Translations under genes and position numbers: made by a program
Assembly: GCF_003725695.1 (NCBI RefSeq)
Contig: NZ_RJSE01000003.1
Location: 155,099-219,098, forward strand
Source of the DNA: Nocardioides marmoriginsengisoli
GTDB lineage: Bacteria > Actinomycetota > Actinomycetes > Propionibacteriales > Nocardioidaceae
Direction: 5' to 3'
DNA length: 64,000 nucleotides
The notes under the pieces: model-generated
Database searches by the model: none
What the model was told of the DNA's origin: nothing
The model's input: only the letters and a program-made list of their open reading frames with translations
Part shown: positions 53,591 through 63,549 of the stretch, piece by piece
Layout: each line of letters opens with the position of its first letter
How positions within the stretch are numbered: position 1 is the first letter of the stretch

Positions 53591-54846
53591 CGGGCACCTC
53601 CGGGCGTCTCGCCAGGGTCGACGTCCGAGGAGGCGAGTCCGAACCACTCGATCGCGGTGCCCATGTCCTTGTCGCCCCGTCCGGAGAGGTTGATCAGGAT
53701 CGTGGCGCCGGGGTTCTCGGCGGCCAGCCGCAGCGACCCGGCGACCGCGTGCGCCGACTCGATCGCGCAGATGATGCCCTCGGTCCGGGCCAGCAGCGCC
53801 AGCGCGTCCATCGCCTCGGCATCGGTCACCGGCTGGTAGTCGGCGCGACCGAGGTGCGCGAGCTGGGAGTGCTGCGGCCCGACGCCCGGATAGTCGAGGC
53901 CGGCCGAGATCGAGTGCGACTCGATCGTCTGGCCGTCCTCGTCCTGGAGGACGTAGGTACGGGCTCCGTGCAGGACGCCGACCTCGCCGGCGTGGATGGT
54001 GGCGGCGTGCCGCGGCGTCTCGACCCCGTCGCCACCTGCCTCGAAGCCGACGATCCGGACGTCCGCGTCGTCGAGAAACGCGGTGAACATGCCGATCGCG
54101 TTCGATCCGCCGCCGACGCACGCGGTGACGATGTCGGGCAGCGCGCCGAACTGCTCCAGCACCTGCACCCGGGCCTCGTCACCGATGCCGCGGCAGAAGT
54201 CCCGGACCATCGCCGGGAACGGGTGCGGGCCGGCCGCCGTACCGAAGCAGTACGCCGTGTGCTCGACGCTGGCGACCCAGTCCCGGATGGCTTCGTTGAT
54301 CGCGTCCTTCAGCGTCATGCTGCCGGAGTCGACGGCGATCACCTCGGCGCCGAGCAGGTTCATCCGGGCGACGTTGAGGGCCTGCCGCTCGGTGTCGACC
54401 TTGCCCATGTAGACCGCGCACTCCAGACCCAGGTACGCCGCCGCCGTGGCGGTCGCGACGCCGTGCTGGCCGGCGCCGGTCTCGGCGATCAGCCGGGTCT
54501 TGCCCATCCGCTTGGCGAGCAGCGCCTGGCCGAGGACGTTGCGGATCTTGTGGGCACCGGTGTGGTTCAGGTCCTCGCGCTTGAGCAGGATCCGGGCACC
54601 GGCGTGCTCGGACAGCCGGGTGGCTTCGTAGAGCAGGCTCGGCACGCCGGCGTACTCGCGGAGCAGGCGGGCGAACTCGTCGAGGAACTCCGGGTCGGCC
54701 ATCGCGTCGGTCCACACGGCGGTGAGCTCGTCGAGCTCCGCGATCAGCGCCTCCGGCATGAACCGGCCGCCCCACTGCACGTCGCCGCTGACGAAGTGAC
54801 CGGTCTCGTCGGGTCCCCAGAATCCTCCCGGTGTCCCCGTGCTCAT
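53587..54846 (-). CDS. trpB: tryptophan synthase beta chain
   Basis: A 419-residue PLP enzyme joining indole and serine. The Schiff-base lysine is in [20 protein letters not shown] near residue 90, the glycine loop [20 protein letters not shown] follows, the [10 protein letters not shown] phosphate-binding loop is near 235, and the C-terminal [15 protein letters not shown] holds the Ser contacting the pyridine nitrogen region. The N-terminal [20 protein letters not shown] is standard. It overlaps trpA and trpC by 4 bp each. Confidence 0.97.
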   Translation of the reverse strand: MSTGTPGGFWGPDETGHFVSGDVQWGGRFMPEALIAELDELTAVWTDAMADPEFLDEFARLLREYAGVPSLLYEATRLSEHAGARILLKREDLNHTGAHKIRNVLGQALLAKRMGKTRLIAETGAGQHGVATATAAAYLGLECAVYMGKVDTERQALNVARMNLLGAEVIAVDSGSMTLKDAINEAIRDWVASVEHTAYCFGTAAGPHPFPAMVRDFCRGIGDEARVQVLEQFGALPDIVTACVGGGSNAIGMFTAFLDDADVRIVGFEAGGDGVETPRHAATIHAGEVGVLHGARTYVLQDEDGQTIESHSISAGLDYPGVGPQHSQLAHLGRADYQPVTDAEAMDALALLARTEGIICAIESAHAVAGSLRLAAENPGATILINLSGRGDKDMGTAIEWFGLASSDVDPGETPGGAR

Positions 54847-55631
54847 CGGGCTCCTCCCGCGTTGCGGATCGCGGCGACCGCGCTGGTCGGGTCGCCGTCC
54901 TTGACCAGGGCCTCGCCGACGAGCGCGACGTCGGCGCCCTGGGCGGCGAAGCGACCGGCGTCGGAGGGTCCGCCGATGCCGGACTCGGCGACCTTGACGA
55001 TGCCGTCCGGGACCAGCGCGGCCAGCCGGCCGAACGCGTCCGGGTCGACCTCGAGGGTCTTGAGGTTGCGGGCGTTCACGCCGAGCAGCTCGGTGCCGAC
55101 GGCCAGCGCCCGCTCGACCTCGTCCTCGTCGTGCACCTCGACCAGCACGGTCAGGCCGAGGCCGCGGGCGGTCGCGTACAGGTCGGCGAGAGCGGCGTCA
55201 TCCAGGGCCGCGACGATCAGCAGCGCCAGGTCCGCCCCGCCGGCCCGCGCCTCGAGGAGCTGGTACTCGGTGACGATGAAGTCCTTGCGCAGGATCGGCG
55301 TCGGTACGGCGGCACGCACCGCGTACAGGTCGGCGAGCGACCCGGAGAACCGGCGCTCCTCGGTCAGCACCGAGATCGCGTCCGCGCCACCGGCCGCGTA
55401 GGCCGTCGCGAGCGCCGCCGGGTCCGGGATGTCGGCGAGCGCGCCCTTGCTGGGCGAGCGGCGCTTGACTTCGGCGATCAGGCTCAGTCCCGGTGCCCGG
55501 AACGCCGGCATCGGGTCGCGCGCGGGGTCGACGTCGGCGAGCTGGGCGCGGACCTCGGCGAGCGGCGTACGAGCCTGACGGACGGCCAGGTCCTCGCGGA
55601 CGCCGGCGACGATGTCGTCGAGGACGGACAT
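54843..55631 (-). CDS. trpC: indole-3-glycerol phosphate synthase
   Basis: A 262-residue TIM-barrel enzyme of tryptophan synthesis. Start at ATG 55629-55631 ([18 protein letters not shown]), since seven upstream codons add nothing conserved. Catalytic motifs: [18 protein letters not shown] (Glu and Lys), [20 protein letters not shown] (Lys) and [15 protein letters not shown] (Asn/Arg), then [18 protein letters not shown] and [13 protein letters not shown]. It converts carboxyphenylaminodeoxyribulose phosphate to indole-3-glycerol phosphate, handed to TrpA/TrpB encoded next. Overlaps trpB by 4 bp. Confidence 0.97.
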   Translation of the reverse strand: MSVLDDIVAGVREDLAVRQARTPLAEVRAQLADVDPARDPMPAFRAPGLSLIAEVKRRSPSKGALADIPDPAALATAYAAGGADAISVLTEERRFSGSLADLYAVRAAVPTPILRKDFIVTEYQLLEARAGGADLALLIVAALDDAALADLYATARGLGLTVLVEVHDEDEVERALAVGTELLGVNARNLKTLEVDPDAFGRLAALVPDGIVKVAESGIGGPSDAGRFAAQGADVALVGEALVKDGDPTSAVAAIRNAGGAR

Positions 55632-55735
55632 GGTGAGCCTCACTGGTTGCACGGTCTTTCGAATGCCAGCGCCATTGCCAGCCCTAGGTTCTCACGCTCC
55701 GCAACCCGATTTCCGGGCGCGGAACCCCGACCCGG

Positions 55736-55927
55736 TCAGTGGCTGTCGTGGAAGCCCATCCGGATCATCACGTAGAACGTGATCAGGGCGACCGGAGCGA
55801 ACGCGACGCCGACCCAGAACAGCGGCATCGAGGTGACCATCACACCGATCCCGCCCACCACGAAGCCGGCCAGTCCGAGGATCACGGCGGTCCAGGCTGC
55901 AGGGGTGTTGCCGTGGTTGTCCGACAT
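55736..55927 (-). CDS. HGxxPAAW-family small membrane protein
   Basis: A 63-residue protein with the defining motif HGNTPAAWTAV near its N-terminus, then two membrane segments (LGLAGFVVGGIGVMVTSMPL and LFWVGVAFAPVALITFYVMI). The ATG at 55925-55927 is used; the longer reading starts outside the family's N-terminus. The family is almost always found beside trpC in actinomycetes, hence likely co-transcribed with the trp genes, but its function is unknown. Confidence 0.88.
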   Translation of the reverse strand: MSDNHGNTPAAWTAVILGLAGFVVGGIGVMVTSMPLFWVGVAFAPVALITFYVMIRMGFHDSH

Positions 55928-56014
55928 GGGTTTCGACTCCTTGCTGAGGCACCGGTGGCGAGGCACCGGGTGCAGGTACGGGCGTGAGCAGTCTAGGGGG
56001 CGTCGTCCGGCGGG

Positions 56015-56602
56015 TCAGCGCGCGGTCGGGTCCTGACCCTCGTCGAGCGCCTTCCAGAGGGTCAGGTCGTCGACGTCGGCGGGGTCCGCGTCGGGGTCCG
56101 CCGCGGACGCGGCTGCTGCCGGGGCGTCGTATCGGCTGCTCATCGAGGGCCAGGTCGGCGCGCTCCGGAAGCCCGCCACCAGGGCACCGAGCTGCAGCAC
56201 CGCGGCGACCACGGTCGTCCAGAGCCACGGCCGGTGACTGAGGTCGCGCACCGCGCTCGCTCCCCGGTCCGCGAGCGCCCGCCCGGCGACACCGTCGCCG
56301 TCGAGACCGAACGCGACGATCAGCACCCCGATCGTCGCCGCGGCACCGACCACCAGCGCGAGCCGGCGGGCCGTCGTACCGGAGACCAGGACGACTCCCC
56401 AGCTGGCCAGGGAGACCAGCGCGAGGGCGAGGGCGAGCGGTGCCGCGTCCGACCCGGAGATCTCGACGCTGACCCGGATGCCGGCGGCGTCGCCGTTCGC
56501 GGTGAGCCAGGTCTGCGAGGACGCGACCGCGGCCAGAGCCCCGGTCGCGACGCCGGCCAGGAGGATCGGCCCGAAGGTACGGCGACCGCTGACCTCAGCC
56601 AC
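56015..56602 (-). CDS. Trp biosynthesis-associated membrane protein (TIGR02234/Trp_oprn_chp)
   Basis: A 195-residue protein with four membrane spans: [60 protein letters not shown] and [20 protein letters not shown]. The segment [11 protein letters not shown] after span 1 is a family hallmark. The tail is acidic ([20 protein letters not shown], then EGQDPTAR). It sits beside trpE/trpC in many actinomycetes; function unknown. GTG at 56600-56602 is chosen as start because it gives the family's N-terminus; it overlaps the hisI stop by 8 bp. Confidence 0.85.
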   Translation of the reverse strand: MAEVSGRRTFGPILLAGVATGALAAVASSQTWLTANGDAAGIRVSVEISGSDAAPLALALALVSLASWGVVLVSGTTARRLALVVGAAATIGVLIVAFGLDGDGVAGRALADRGASAVRDLSHRPWLWTTVVAAVLQLGALVAGFRSAPTWPSMSSRYDAPAAAASAADPDADPADVDDLTLWKALDEGQDPTAR

Positions 56603-56945
56603 GGTCCGGCCCCAGCAGGTCCTCGTCGAAGCAGGTCCGGGCACCGGTGTGGCAGGCCGGCCCCTCCTGGTCGACCTTCACCAGCAGGGTGTCGCCGTCG
56701 CAGTCGAGGCGGACCTCGACGACGTGCTGGCGGTGCCCCGACGTCTCGCCCTTGACCCAGTACTCGTTGCGCGACCGGCTCCAGAACGTGCCGCGACCGG
56801 TGGTCAGCGTGCGGTGCAACGCCTCGTCGTCCATCCAGCCCAGCATCAGCACCTCGCCGGTGTCGTGCTGCTGCACCACGGCGGGCACCAGGCCCTGGTC
56901 GTTGCGCTTGAGGCGGGCGGAGATCGCGGGGTCGAGGGAGGTCAC
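56595..56945 (-). CDS. hisI: phosphoribosyl-AMP cyclohydrolase
   Basis: A 116-residue histidine-pathway enzyme (zinc-dependent opening of the purine ring of PR-AMP). Signatures: [60 protein letters not shown] and the zinc cysteines in [15 protein letters not shown] start it at the GTG at 56943-56945 giving [14 protein letters not shown]; a TTG nine codons earlier is less likely. In related actinomycetes hisI is usually followed by trpE; here the Trp-associated membrane gene follows directly. Confidence 0.95.
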   Translation of the reverse strand: MTSLDPAISARLKRNDQGLVPAVVQQHDTGEVLMLGWMDDEALHRTLTTGRGTFWSRSRNEYWVKGETSGHRQHVVEVRLDCDGDTLLVKVDQEGPACHTGARTCFDEDLLGPDRG

Positions 56946-57027
56946 GGGTCGATTATCTCCGACGGGTGACAACTCCGGCCCACTCGTCCGACGACAACGG
57001 CCCGCTCGCCCGACAAGAAGGGCCTGT

Positions 57028-58824
57028 TCAACTTTGTTGGGCGGTCCACGAGGCGTGCAGGCGGCCGTAGATTCCGCCTTCGGCGACGAGGGCCTGGTGG
57101 GGGCCTCGCTGCGCCACCCGGCCGCGGTCGAAGACGATCACCTCGTCGGCGTTCTCGGCCGTCGTGAGCCGGTGCGCGATGGTGACGCTGGTGCGGCCGG
57201 ACATCAGCGCCTCGAGCGCCCGCCCGATCCGCATCTCCAGGGCCGGGTCGACGGCGCTGGTGGCCTCGTCGAGGACCAGCAGGTCGGGGTCGGCCAGGTG
57301 CGCCCGGATCAGGGCGACCAGCTGCCGCTCCCCGGCGCTCAGCGACTCTCCGCGCTGGCCGACCCGGGTGTCCAGCCCGTGCGGCAGGCCGTCGAGCCAG
57401 TCGGTCAGGCCGAGCTCGTCGATCGCCTCCCGGATCCGCTCGGTGCCGGCCGCCAGGTCGCCGTACAGGACGTTGTCGCGCAGGCTCGAGTCGAAGAGGA
57501 ATCCCTCCTGCGGGACCAGGACCACCCGGCGGCGCAACGAGGCGAAGCCGACGTCACGCAGGTCGTGGCCGGCGAGCCGGACCGACCCGGCCGTCGGGTC
57601 CATCAGGCGGGTCAGGACCTTGGCGAAGGTGGTCTTGCCGGAGCCGGTCTCGCCGACGACGGCGACCCGGGTGCCGGGTTCGATCTCCAGGTCCACGTCG
57701 ATCAGCACCGGCGGCCCGTCGGGGTAGCGGAACTCGACGTGGTCGAACGCGATGCCCAGCGGTTCGTGCGGCAGCTGCTCCCCCGTCGTCCCCGGGTCGT
57801 CGAGGTCGGCCGGGGTGTCCAGGATGCCGATCACCCGGCGCCACCCGGCGATCGCGTTCTGCCCGTCGGTGAGCACCTGGGTGCCCATCTGCACCGGGCT
57901 GACGAACAGCGTCACCAGGAACGCGAAGGCGAGGACCTCGCCGGAGGTGATCTGCCCGTCGAAGCCGAGCCAGATCCCGACGATCAGCACCAGCGCGTTC
58001 GCCAGTCCGCCGGAGAGGCCGCCGAGCGAGAAGGAGAACGCAGTCAGGCCCTGGGCCCGGGTGCTGGCGGCCTGGTACCGCCTGATCGAGTCGTCGATGC
58101 GCGCCTGGGTCCGGTCCTCGATCGCGTGCGTCCGGACCACCAGGGCTCCGACCACCGGCTCGGCGACCACCGACAGCATCTGGCCGACCATCTGGCGCAC
58201 GGTGCCGTAGGACTCCGAGAGCCGGCGCTGGAAGTACTGCAACGATCCGAACAGCGGCAGGAAGCAGACCCAGACCACGATCGTCAGCTGCCAGCTGTAG
58301 AACAGCATGATCACCGTGGCGACCACGATCTGGCCGACGCTGATGATGCCGATGATGCCGCCGAAGACGAGGAACTGGCTGACCTGGTCGACGTCGCTGG
58401 TGACCCGGGAGACCAGCGCCCCGCGACGCTCGGTGTTCTGGGTGAGCAGCGGCAGGTCGTGGACGTGCCGGAACGCCTTGATCCGCAGGGTGGCCAGGCC
58501 GCGTTCCGCGGTGGTGAAGAGCCGCGCGGTCATCAGGTACGACGAGATCCCGGTCAGCACCATCGCCGCCGCGGCCAGCAGCGCCATCGCGACGACGTAC
58601 GACTGGTCGACGCCGTTCGGTCCGTTGATGCCCTTGTCCAGGGTCTGCTGCACCGCGATCGGTACGACGACCCGGCCGGCCGTCCCCAGCAGCGCCAGCG
58701 CCATCGTGCCCCAGAAGCCCTGCTTGAGCTCCGGGGAGATCTCCGCGCCGCGCTTGATCGTCGCCCAGGCGGAGATGTTCTCGCCCGAGTCCATCGCGGT
58801 CGCAGCGCCGATTGCCTCACTCAC
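57028..58824 (-). CDS. ABC exporter half-transporter, canonical nucleotide site
   Basis: A 598-residue fused permease-ATPase (ABCB/MsbA-like). Six spans occupy residues about 35-320. The ATPase has Walker [18 protein letters not shown]-loop [21 protein letters not shown], signature [17 protein letters not shown], Walker [18 protein letters not shown] with the catalytic Glu, and the switch His in [14 protein letters not shown]: all catalytic residues intact. It overlaps by 8 bp the preceding half-transporter gene, and the two form a heterodimer. Family members expel drugs, lipids or peptides; the substrate cannot be told. The lack of any terminator signal before hisI leaves co-transcription possible. 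Confidence 0.9.
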   Translation of the reverse strand: MSEAIGAATAMDSGENISAWATIKRGAEISPELKQGFWGTMALALLGTAGRVVVPIAVQQTLDKGINGPNGVDQSYVVAMALLAAAAMVLTGISSYLMTARLFTTAERGLATLRIKAFRHVHDLPLLTQNTERRGALVSRVTSDVDQVSQFLVFGGIIGIISVGQIVVATVIMLFYSWQLTIVVWVCFLPLFGSLQYFQRRLSESYGTVRQMVGQMLSVVAEPVVGALVVRTHAIEDRTQARIDDSIRRYQAASTRAQGLTAFSFSLGGLSGGLANALVLIVGIWLGFDGQITSGEVLAFAFLVTLFVSPVQMGTQVLTDGQNAIAGWRRVIGILDTPADLDDPGTTGEQLPHEPLGIAFDHVEFRYPDGPPVLIDVDLEIEPGTRVAVVGETGSGKTTFAKVLTRLMDPTAGSVRLAGHDLRDVGFASLRRRVVLVPQEGFLFDSSLRDNVLYGDLAAGTERIREAIDELGLTDWLDGLPHGLDTRVGQRGESLSAGERQLVALIRAHLADPDLLVLDEATSAVDPALEMRIGRALEALMSGRTSVTIAHRLTTAENADEVIVFDRGRVAQRGPHQALVAEGGIYGRLHASWTAQQS

Positions 58825-60646
58825 CGGCGACCACCTCCGCGGCCGTGGTCTCGTAGGCGTTGACCAGGTGCGCGTAGGCGGGGTTGCGGAGCAGCAGGTC
58901 CTCGTGGGCGCCGCGGTCGGCGATCCGGCCGTCGGCGAGGAAGAGCACCTCGTCGGCCAGCGCGATCGTGGCCTTGCGGTAGGCGATCAGGACGAGCGTC
59001 GACCCGGCGGCGTCGGCGTCCGCCCTGGTGCTCCGCATCGCCGCCAGGATCCGGGCTTCCACCTCGGGGTCGACCGCCGAGGTGGCGTCGTCGAGGATCA
59101 GCAGCCGCGGGTGGCGGACCAGTGCCCGGGCCAGCGAGAGCCGTTGCCGCTGACCGCCGGAGAGCGTGGTGCCGCGCTCGCCGAGCCTGGAGTCCAGCCC
59201 GTGCGGCAGCGCCGCGACGAACCCGTCGGCCTGGGCGGTGCGCAGAGCGGCCCAGACGTCCTCGTCGCTGACGTCCTCGCCCAGGGTGACGTTGCCGCGG
59301 ACGGTGTCGTCGAAGAGGAACGCTGTCTGCGGGACGAGCGCCGCGTGCCCGGCGAGCTGGCCGGGGGCGAGGTCGCGCACATCGGTGCCGTCGACCAGGA
59401 CCCGCCCGGTGCCCGGGTCCACCAACCGGGTCAGCAGCGTCGTCAGGGTGCTCTTGCCCGCCGCGGTCTCGCCGACGATCGCGACCGTCTGCCCGGGCTC
59501 GACGGTGAAGCTGAGCTCGTCGAGCAGCGCCGCACCGCCCGGGTAGCCGAACCCGAGCCGGTCCACCTCGAGCCGGGCACCCGTGCCGGTGGCCGCCAGC
59601 GTGGCGTCGCCGTACGTGGTCCGGACCGGCTCGTCGAGGACCCGGTGGACCCGGCGGAAGCCGACCACCGAGCGCGGGAACTCGCCGAGCAGCCAGCCGA
59701 TCGAGCGGATCGGGAAGGCGACGATGGTGAGCAGGTAGGCGATCGTGACGACGTCGCCGGCACCGGCGTTGCCGTGCTGGATCTGGTAGACGCCGACGCC
59801 GAGGACGGCGAGCACGCCGAGGCTGGGGATCGCTTCGAGGATCGGGTCGAAGACGGCGCGGATCCGGCCGACCCGGATGCCGAGGTCGCGCAGCTCGTTC
59901 GCCTTGGCCGCGAACCGCTCGGTCTCCTCGGCCTCGCGGCCCAGGGTCTTGACGACCATCGCCCCGTCGAAGGACTCGTGCGCGATCTCGGAGAGCTCGG
60001 CGCGCAGCGCCTGGATCCGGGTGAACAGCGGCGAGGAGAAGTGCTGGTAGGTCAGCGTCGCGACCGTGACCAGCGGGAAGACCATCAGTCCGACCACGGC
60101 CATGGTCAGGTCGACGAGCAGCATCTGGGCGACGGCGATCGCCATCATCGCGACCGTCCCGACCGCCATCGGGAGCGGTGCGATCGGTGCCCAGGCCGCC
60201 TCGACGTCGGCGTTGGCGTTGGAGAGCAGCTGGCCGGTGGGGTGCCGCTGGTGCCAGGCCATCGGGAGCCGCAGGTACTGCGACGTCACCTCGCGCCGGT
60301 AGGCGGCCTGCATCCGGTACTGCATCACGCCGGCACCGAGCCGGCGCGCGACGATGCCGACGGCGCGCAGGATCGCGACGCCGACGAAGAGCGCCAGCAC
60401 TGCCCACAGCAGCCCGGCCGAGGTCTCCCCGGTCCGGAACGCCGGCAGCAGCACGTGGTCGGTGGACCAGCCGAGCACCCAGGCGTCGGCCACGGTGAGC
60501 GCGCCGAAGAGCACGCTGCCCAGGGTGGAGAGCGTGAAGACCCACGGCTCCCGCCGGATCGCCACCCCGAGCACCCGGAACCCGTCCATCAGGGTCGTCC
60601 GCGACGCGTCCACCAGGGTGTCGTCGGTCGCGGGGTCAGTGCTCAC
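58817..60646 (-). CDS. ABC exporter half-transporter with degenerate nucleotide site
   Basis: A 609-residue permease-ATPase partner of the next gene. Six spans cover about residues 40-310. Walker A is atypical (VGETAAGKSTL, with Ala for the usual Gly), the signature TLSGGQRQRLSLARALV is intact, but Walker B reads RLLILDDATSAVDP (Asp where the catalytic Glu belongs, near residue 517) and the switch region LVLIAYRKATIALADEVLFL has Tyr in place of His near 554. Such a pattern marks the degenerate subunit of heterodimeric exporters like TM287/288 and BmrCD, where only one ATP site hydrolyses. Start is ATG at 60644-60646. Confidence 0.9.
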   Translation of the reverse strand: MSTDPATDDTLVDASRTTLMDGFRVLGVAIRREPWVFTLSTLGSVLFGALTVADAWVLGWSTDHVLLPAFRTGETSAGLLWAVLALFVGVAILRAVGIVARRLGAGVMQYRMQAAYRREVTSQYLRLPMAWHQRHPTGQLLSNANADVEAAWAPIAPLPMAVGTVAMMAIAVAQMLLVDLTMAVVGLMVFPLVTVATLTYQHFSSPLFTRIQALRAELSEIAHESFDGAMVVKTLGREAEETERFAAKANELRDLGIRVGRIRAVFDPILEAIPSLGVLAVLGVGVYQIQHGNAGAGDVVTIAYLLTIVAFPIRSIGWLLGEFPRSVVGFRRVHRVLDEPVRTTYGDATLAATGTGARLEVDRLGFGYPGGAALLDELSFTVEPGQTVAIVGETAAGKSTLTTLLTRLVDPGTGRVLVDGTDVRDLAPGQLAGHAALVPQTAFLFDDTVRGNVTLGEDVSDEDVWAALRTAQADGFVAALPHGLDSRLGERGTTLSGGQRQRLSLARALVRHPRLLILDDATSAVDPEVEARILAAMRSTRADADAAGSTLVLIAYRKATIALADEVLFLADGRIADRGAHEDLLLRNPAYAHLVNAYETTAAEVVAGE

Positions 60647-60711
60647 AGTGGGCCAACCCTAGGTGCTGGCGGTCTGTTCCCGCGCGCGGATTTCTGTGCT
60701 GGGAACGGGCC

Positions 60712-61527
60712 TCAGTAGACCGACACGTGGACGTGGTCCATGTGATTCGCGGTGGCGGAGCCGCGGCTCGACATGGAGCGCCAGCCTTCTCCCCCGCGCT
60801 CCTGGGTGAAGATCCGCTGCCGCCAGATCACGCTGTAGAGATTGAACTCGGCGGCGTTGGCGCGCAGGAACTCGGCGATCGCGGTGCCGAGCGAGACATC
60901 GCTCGTCATGATGTCGATGGCCTTGCCGCCGCGGTGCTCGCCATGGTTGTCGCGACCGCCGTAGCTGGTGATCTGCGGGAAGTTGTTGCAGACGGCCCGG
61001 TAGACCCGGATCGCTCCGGCGGTGAGGCCGCTCTCGACGCCGCTGGTGCCGGCGCAGGGCTTGTCGACGATCGGCAGGTTCCCCGGGGAGGTCGGCTTCT
61101 TGGCGACCAGGTACTCGGCGGTGACCCAGTAGGCCTTCTTGTTCACGACGACCTGGGCGTAGCCGGCCCGCTTCACACCGGTGACGGCGATCCGGCTGAG
61201 GCTGTCGACCTCACCGCGGGTCCTGGCGCCGTCCGTCGGAGCGAGTCGGAGGTCGAGGTCCGCGGTGGACCAGCGCTTGGCGGTGACGACCGGGACGCGC
61301 TCGACGCTCCGGGAGAGCGGAGCGGAGCGGTCGGCGGTGGCGGCCGCGGCAGCGCCGGCGGCGACGGTGCTGGATGCCTGCAGCGCGGGGTCGGGCTTCT
61401 GGGAGGCGTCGTCGGCGAGCGCGACGCCGGCGCCGACGACGGCGCAGGTGACGAGAGGAGCGGCGATCAGGGTGAGGCGCTGGGCCCGAGAGTTGCGCGA
61501 GGCAAGGCTGTGTCGGCCTTGGGGCAC
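60712..61527 (-). CDS. secreted protein with ARB-07466-type C-terminal domain (LAS-peptidase-like motifs)
   Basis: A 271-residue exported protein. Start GTG at 61525-61527 gives MPQGRHSLASRNSRAQRLTL and then a hydrophobic signal segment (IAAPLVTCAVVGAGVALADD); a GTG 21 codons upstream is an alternative. An SH3b-like domain follows (LDLRLAPTDGARTRGEVDSL to YWVTAEYLVAKK). The last 100 residues match the domain named after ARB_07466: CAGTSGVESGLTAGAIRVYR, NHGEHRGGKAIDIM and NHMDHVHVSVY. H-x6-D in HRGGKAID and H-x-H in DHVHV are the zinc-ligand spacing of LAS (M15/M74-type) peptidases, suggesting cell-wall peptide hydrolysis. Lies upstream of the ABC exporter genes on the same strand's end. Confidence 0.8.
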   Translation of the reverse strand: MPQGRHSLASRNSRAQRLTLIAAPLVTCAVVGAGVALADDASQKPDPALQASSTVAAGAAAAATADRSAPLSRSVERVPVVTAKRWSTADLDLRLAPTDGARTRGEVDSLSRIAVTGVKRAGYAQVVVNKKAYWVTAEYLVAKKPTSPGNLPIVDKPCAGTSGVESGLTAGAIRVYRAVCNNFPQITSYGGRDNHGEHRGGKAIDIMTSDVSLGTAIAEFLRANAAEFNLYSVIWRQRIFTQERGGEGWRSMSSRGSATANHMDHVHVSVY

Positions 61528-61687
61528 GGGGTGGGTCCTAACGTTGACTACAGGGTCTGCCCGCCCGAGAGGGCGCGACCATGCAAACACGGATCAGCGT
61601 CAAAAGACCAACTGAACTCGCGACATATAGGGACGAAACGGTCGTGACGCGTCCCACCCGCGGAGGCCGTAACCCCGGATTTCACGC

Positions 61688-62836
61688 TCAGCCGCCGCTG
61701 ACCTCGTCGGCGTCCTCCTGCAAGCTCAACCCTGTGCCGTCCTCGTCGTCCAGCCAGCCCTCGGGCAGCACCACCCGCTTGCGCGGACTCCCCTGACGCC
61801 CCCGTGGCGCCCCCAGGACGACGGTCGGGAACGGCTCGTCGCCGTCGAGCTCGGCGAGCAGCCGCTCCAGCTCGGCCAGCGAGCTCACCAGCGCCAGCGC
61901 GTGCCGCAGGTCTCCCCCGGCACTGAACCCCTTCAGGTACCAGGAGATGTGCTTGCGGAACTCCTTGCACCCGCGCTCCTCGCCCATGTGCTGGCTGAGC
62001 AGCTCGGCGTGCCGGTACATCATCGTGCGGACCTCGCCCAGCGTCGGCAGTACCAGGCCGCTCGCGCCGGGTCCCGCGGTGCCGGTGAAGGCGGCCGCGA
62101 GATCGCGGAAGAGCCACGGCCGGCCGAGGCAGCCGCGTCCGACGACGACACCGGCCGCGCCGGTCTCCTCGACCATCCGGAGCGCGTCGGCGGCCTCCCA
62201 GATGTCGCCGTTGCCGAGCACCGGGATGCCGACGTGCTCGACCAGCTCCGCGATCGGTGCCCAGTCCGCGGTGCCGGAGTAGCCCTGGACGGCGGTCCGT
62301 CCGTGCAGGGCGATCGCCGCGGCGCCGGACTCCTCGGCGATCCGGCCGGCGTCGAGGTAGGTCAGGTGCTCCGGGTCGATCCCCATCCGGGTCTTCATCG
62401 TCACCGGGACGCCGTACCGGGCGGCGGCGGAGACCGCGGCGGTGAGGATCTCGCCGAGCAGGTTCCGCTTCCAGGGCAGCGCGGCGCCGCCGCCCTTGCG
62501 GGTCACCTTGGGCACCGGGCAGCCGAAGTTCAGGTCGACGTGGTGGACGCCGTAGTCGGCGCAGAGGATCTCGGTGGCCTTGCCGACGTACGCCGGATCG
62601 GTGCCGTAGAGCTGGACCGAGCGGACGTCCTCGAGCTCGTCGAAGACCAGCATCTGCTTCGTGGTCGCGTCGCCCTCGACCAGCCCGCGGCTGGTGATCA
62701 TCTCGCAGACGTACAGCCCGGCGCCCTGCTCACGGCAGAGCCGGCGGTAGGCGGCGTTGGTGATCCCGGCCATCGGGGCCAGCACCACGGGTACGTCGAC
62801 CCGGACCGAGCCGAGGGCTAGTCCAGAAGCAGGCAC
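61688..62836 (-). CDS. dusB: tRNA-dihydrouridine synthase B
   Basis: A 382-residue FMN enzyme that reduces specific uridines of tRNA to dihydrouridine. Motifs: the FMN-site start VVLAPMAGITNAAYRRLCRE, DLNFGCPVPKVTRKGGGAAL with the catalytic Cys, ALHGRTAVQGYSGTADW, GIPVLGNGDIWEAADALRM and GVVVGRGCLGRPWLFRDLAA. The helical tRNA-binding C-terminal domain is present, with a further 50 residues (GAPRGRQGSPRKRVVLPEGW onward) as extension. GTG at 62834-62836. Placement beside glyS is typical of actinomycetes. Confidence 0.95.
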   Translation of the reverse strand: MPASGLALGSVRVDVPVVLAPMAGITNAAYRRLCREQGAGLYVCEMITSRGLVEGDATTKQMLVFDELEDVRSVQLYGTDPAYVGKATEILCADYGVHHVDLNFGCPVPKVTRKGGGAALPWKRNLLGEILTAAVSAAARYGVPVTMKTRMGIDPEHLTYLDAGRIAEESGAAAIALHGRTAVQGYSGTADWAPIAELVEHVGIPVLGNGDIWEAADALRMVEETGAAGVVVGRGCLGRPWLFRDLAAAFTGTAGPGASGLVLPTLGEVRTMMYRHAELLSQHMGEERGCKEFRKHISWYLKGFSAGGDLRHALALVSSLAELERLLAELDGDEPFPTVVLGAPRGRQGSPRKRVVLPEGWLDDEDGTGLSLQEDADEVSGG

Positions 62837-62840
62837 AGCG

Positions 62841-63506
62841 TCAGGACGCCTTCTTCTTGTCCTGGGGGACGGTCACCGTGCCGGTCCACAGGATCGGGTC
62901 GCCCTTCTGGTCGGCACCCCGGAACGACACCCCGGTCATGGTGCCGTGGTCCGGCGCCAGGTAGACCAGGCAGGTGCTGAGCTCGGCCTGCGGCGCGAAC
63001 GTCGTCGGCAGCTTCGTCGAAGGGCACTTGGTGAACGAGTTGGTGAAGCTGGACGCGATGATCAGCGTCTTCGGGGTGCGGTTGTCGACCAGGTAGAGCG
63101 GGATCGGGGTCTGGCCGACGTCGCCGTCGCCGACGTTCTTCACCTTCACCTGGACGTAGTACGGCGTCGAGTTCCGGGTGCGCTCCTCCAGCGAGTAGCC
63201 GCTGAGGTCGCCGATGGTGCCCTGGGTCGCGGAGAGCACGGTCAGCTCGAGGACCGACTTGCGCTGCTCGTTGGGCGCGTAGGCCACCCGGGCCGCCTCG
63301 CCGAACTTCAGCTCCGAGCCGAAGTCGGTGAGCTCGATCCCGGTCGGGACCGGCACCTCGGTCTGCGCGTTGGCGTCGGCGCTCGGCCCGGCCTTCTTCT
63401 CCGGTTGGCCGCCGCACCCGGCCAGCGTCAGCGCAGCCACCAGGGCGGCGACCGGAAGGGTCAGCAGGGAGCGGTGGGTGCGCACGATCACCCGGACATT
63501 GTGCAC
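62841..63506 (-). CDS. lipoprotein of unknown function
   Basis: A 221-residue lipoprotein. The signal LLTLPVAALVAALTLAGCGG has lipobox LAGC with Cys31 if GTG 63504-63506 is used; nearby in-frame GTGs at 63491 or 63485 would shorten the leader. After a Pro/Ala/Ser linker the mature part resembles a DUF4352-like immunoglobulin-fold (ARVAYAPNEQRKSVLELTVL, YYVQVKVKNVGDGDVGQTPI, TCLVYLAPDHGTMTGVSFRG). DUF4352 is a tentative match on layout alone. Its 3' end is four bases from the dusB start, so the two may be co-transcribed. Confidence 0.75.
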   Translation of the reverse strand: MHNVRVIVRTHRSLLTLPVAALVAALTLAGCGGQPEKKAGPSADANAQTEVPVPTGIELTDFGSELKFGEAARVAYAPNEQRKSVLELTVLSATQGTIGDLSGYSLEERTRNSTPYYVQVKVKNVGDGDVGQTPIPLYLVDNRTPKTLIIASSFTNSFTKCPSTKLPTTFAPQAELSTCLVYLAPDHGTMTGVSFRGADQKGDPILWTGTVTVPQDKKKAS

Positions 63507-63549
63507 GGCAGAGCACCCGGAGTGCGGGATATCAGGCCCGACCGGACGC

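Noticed and set aside
56973..57027. Terminator after the ABC exporter genes
   Set aside because: The GGCCC/GGGCC complementarity is short and broken; not enough to call.
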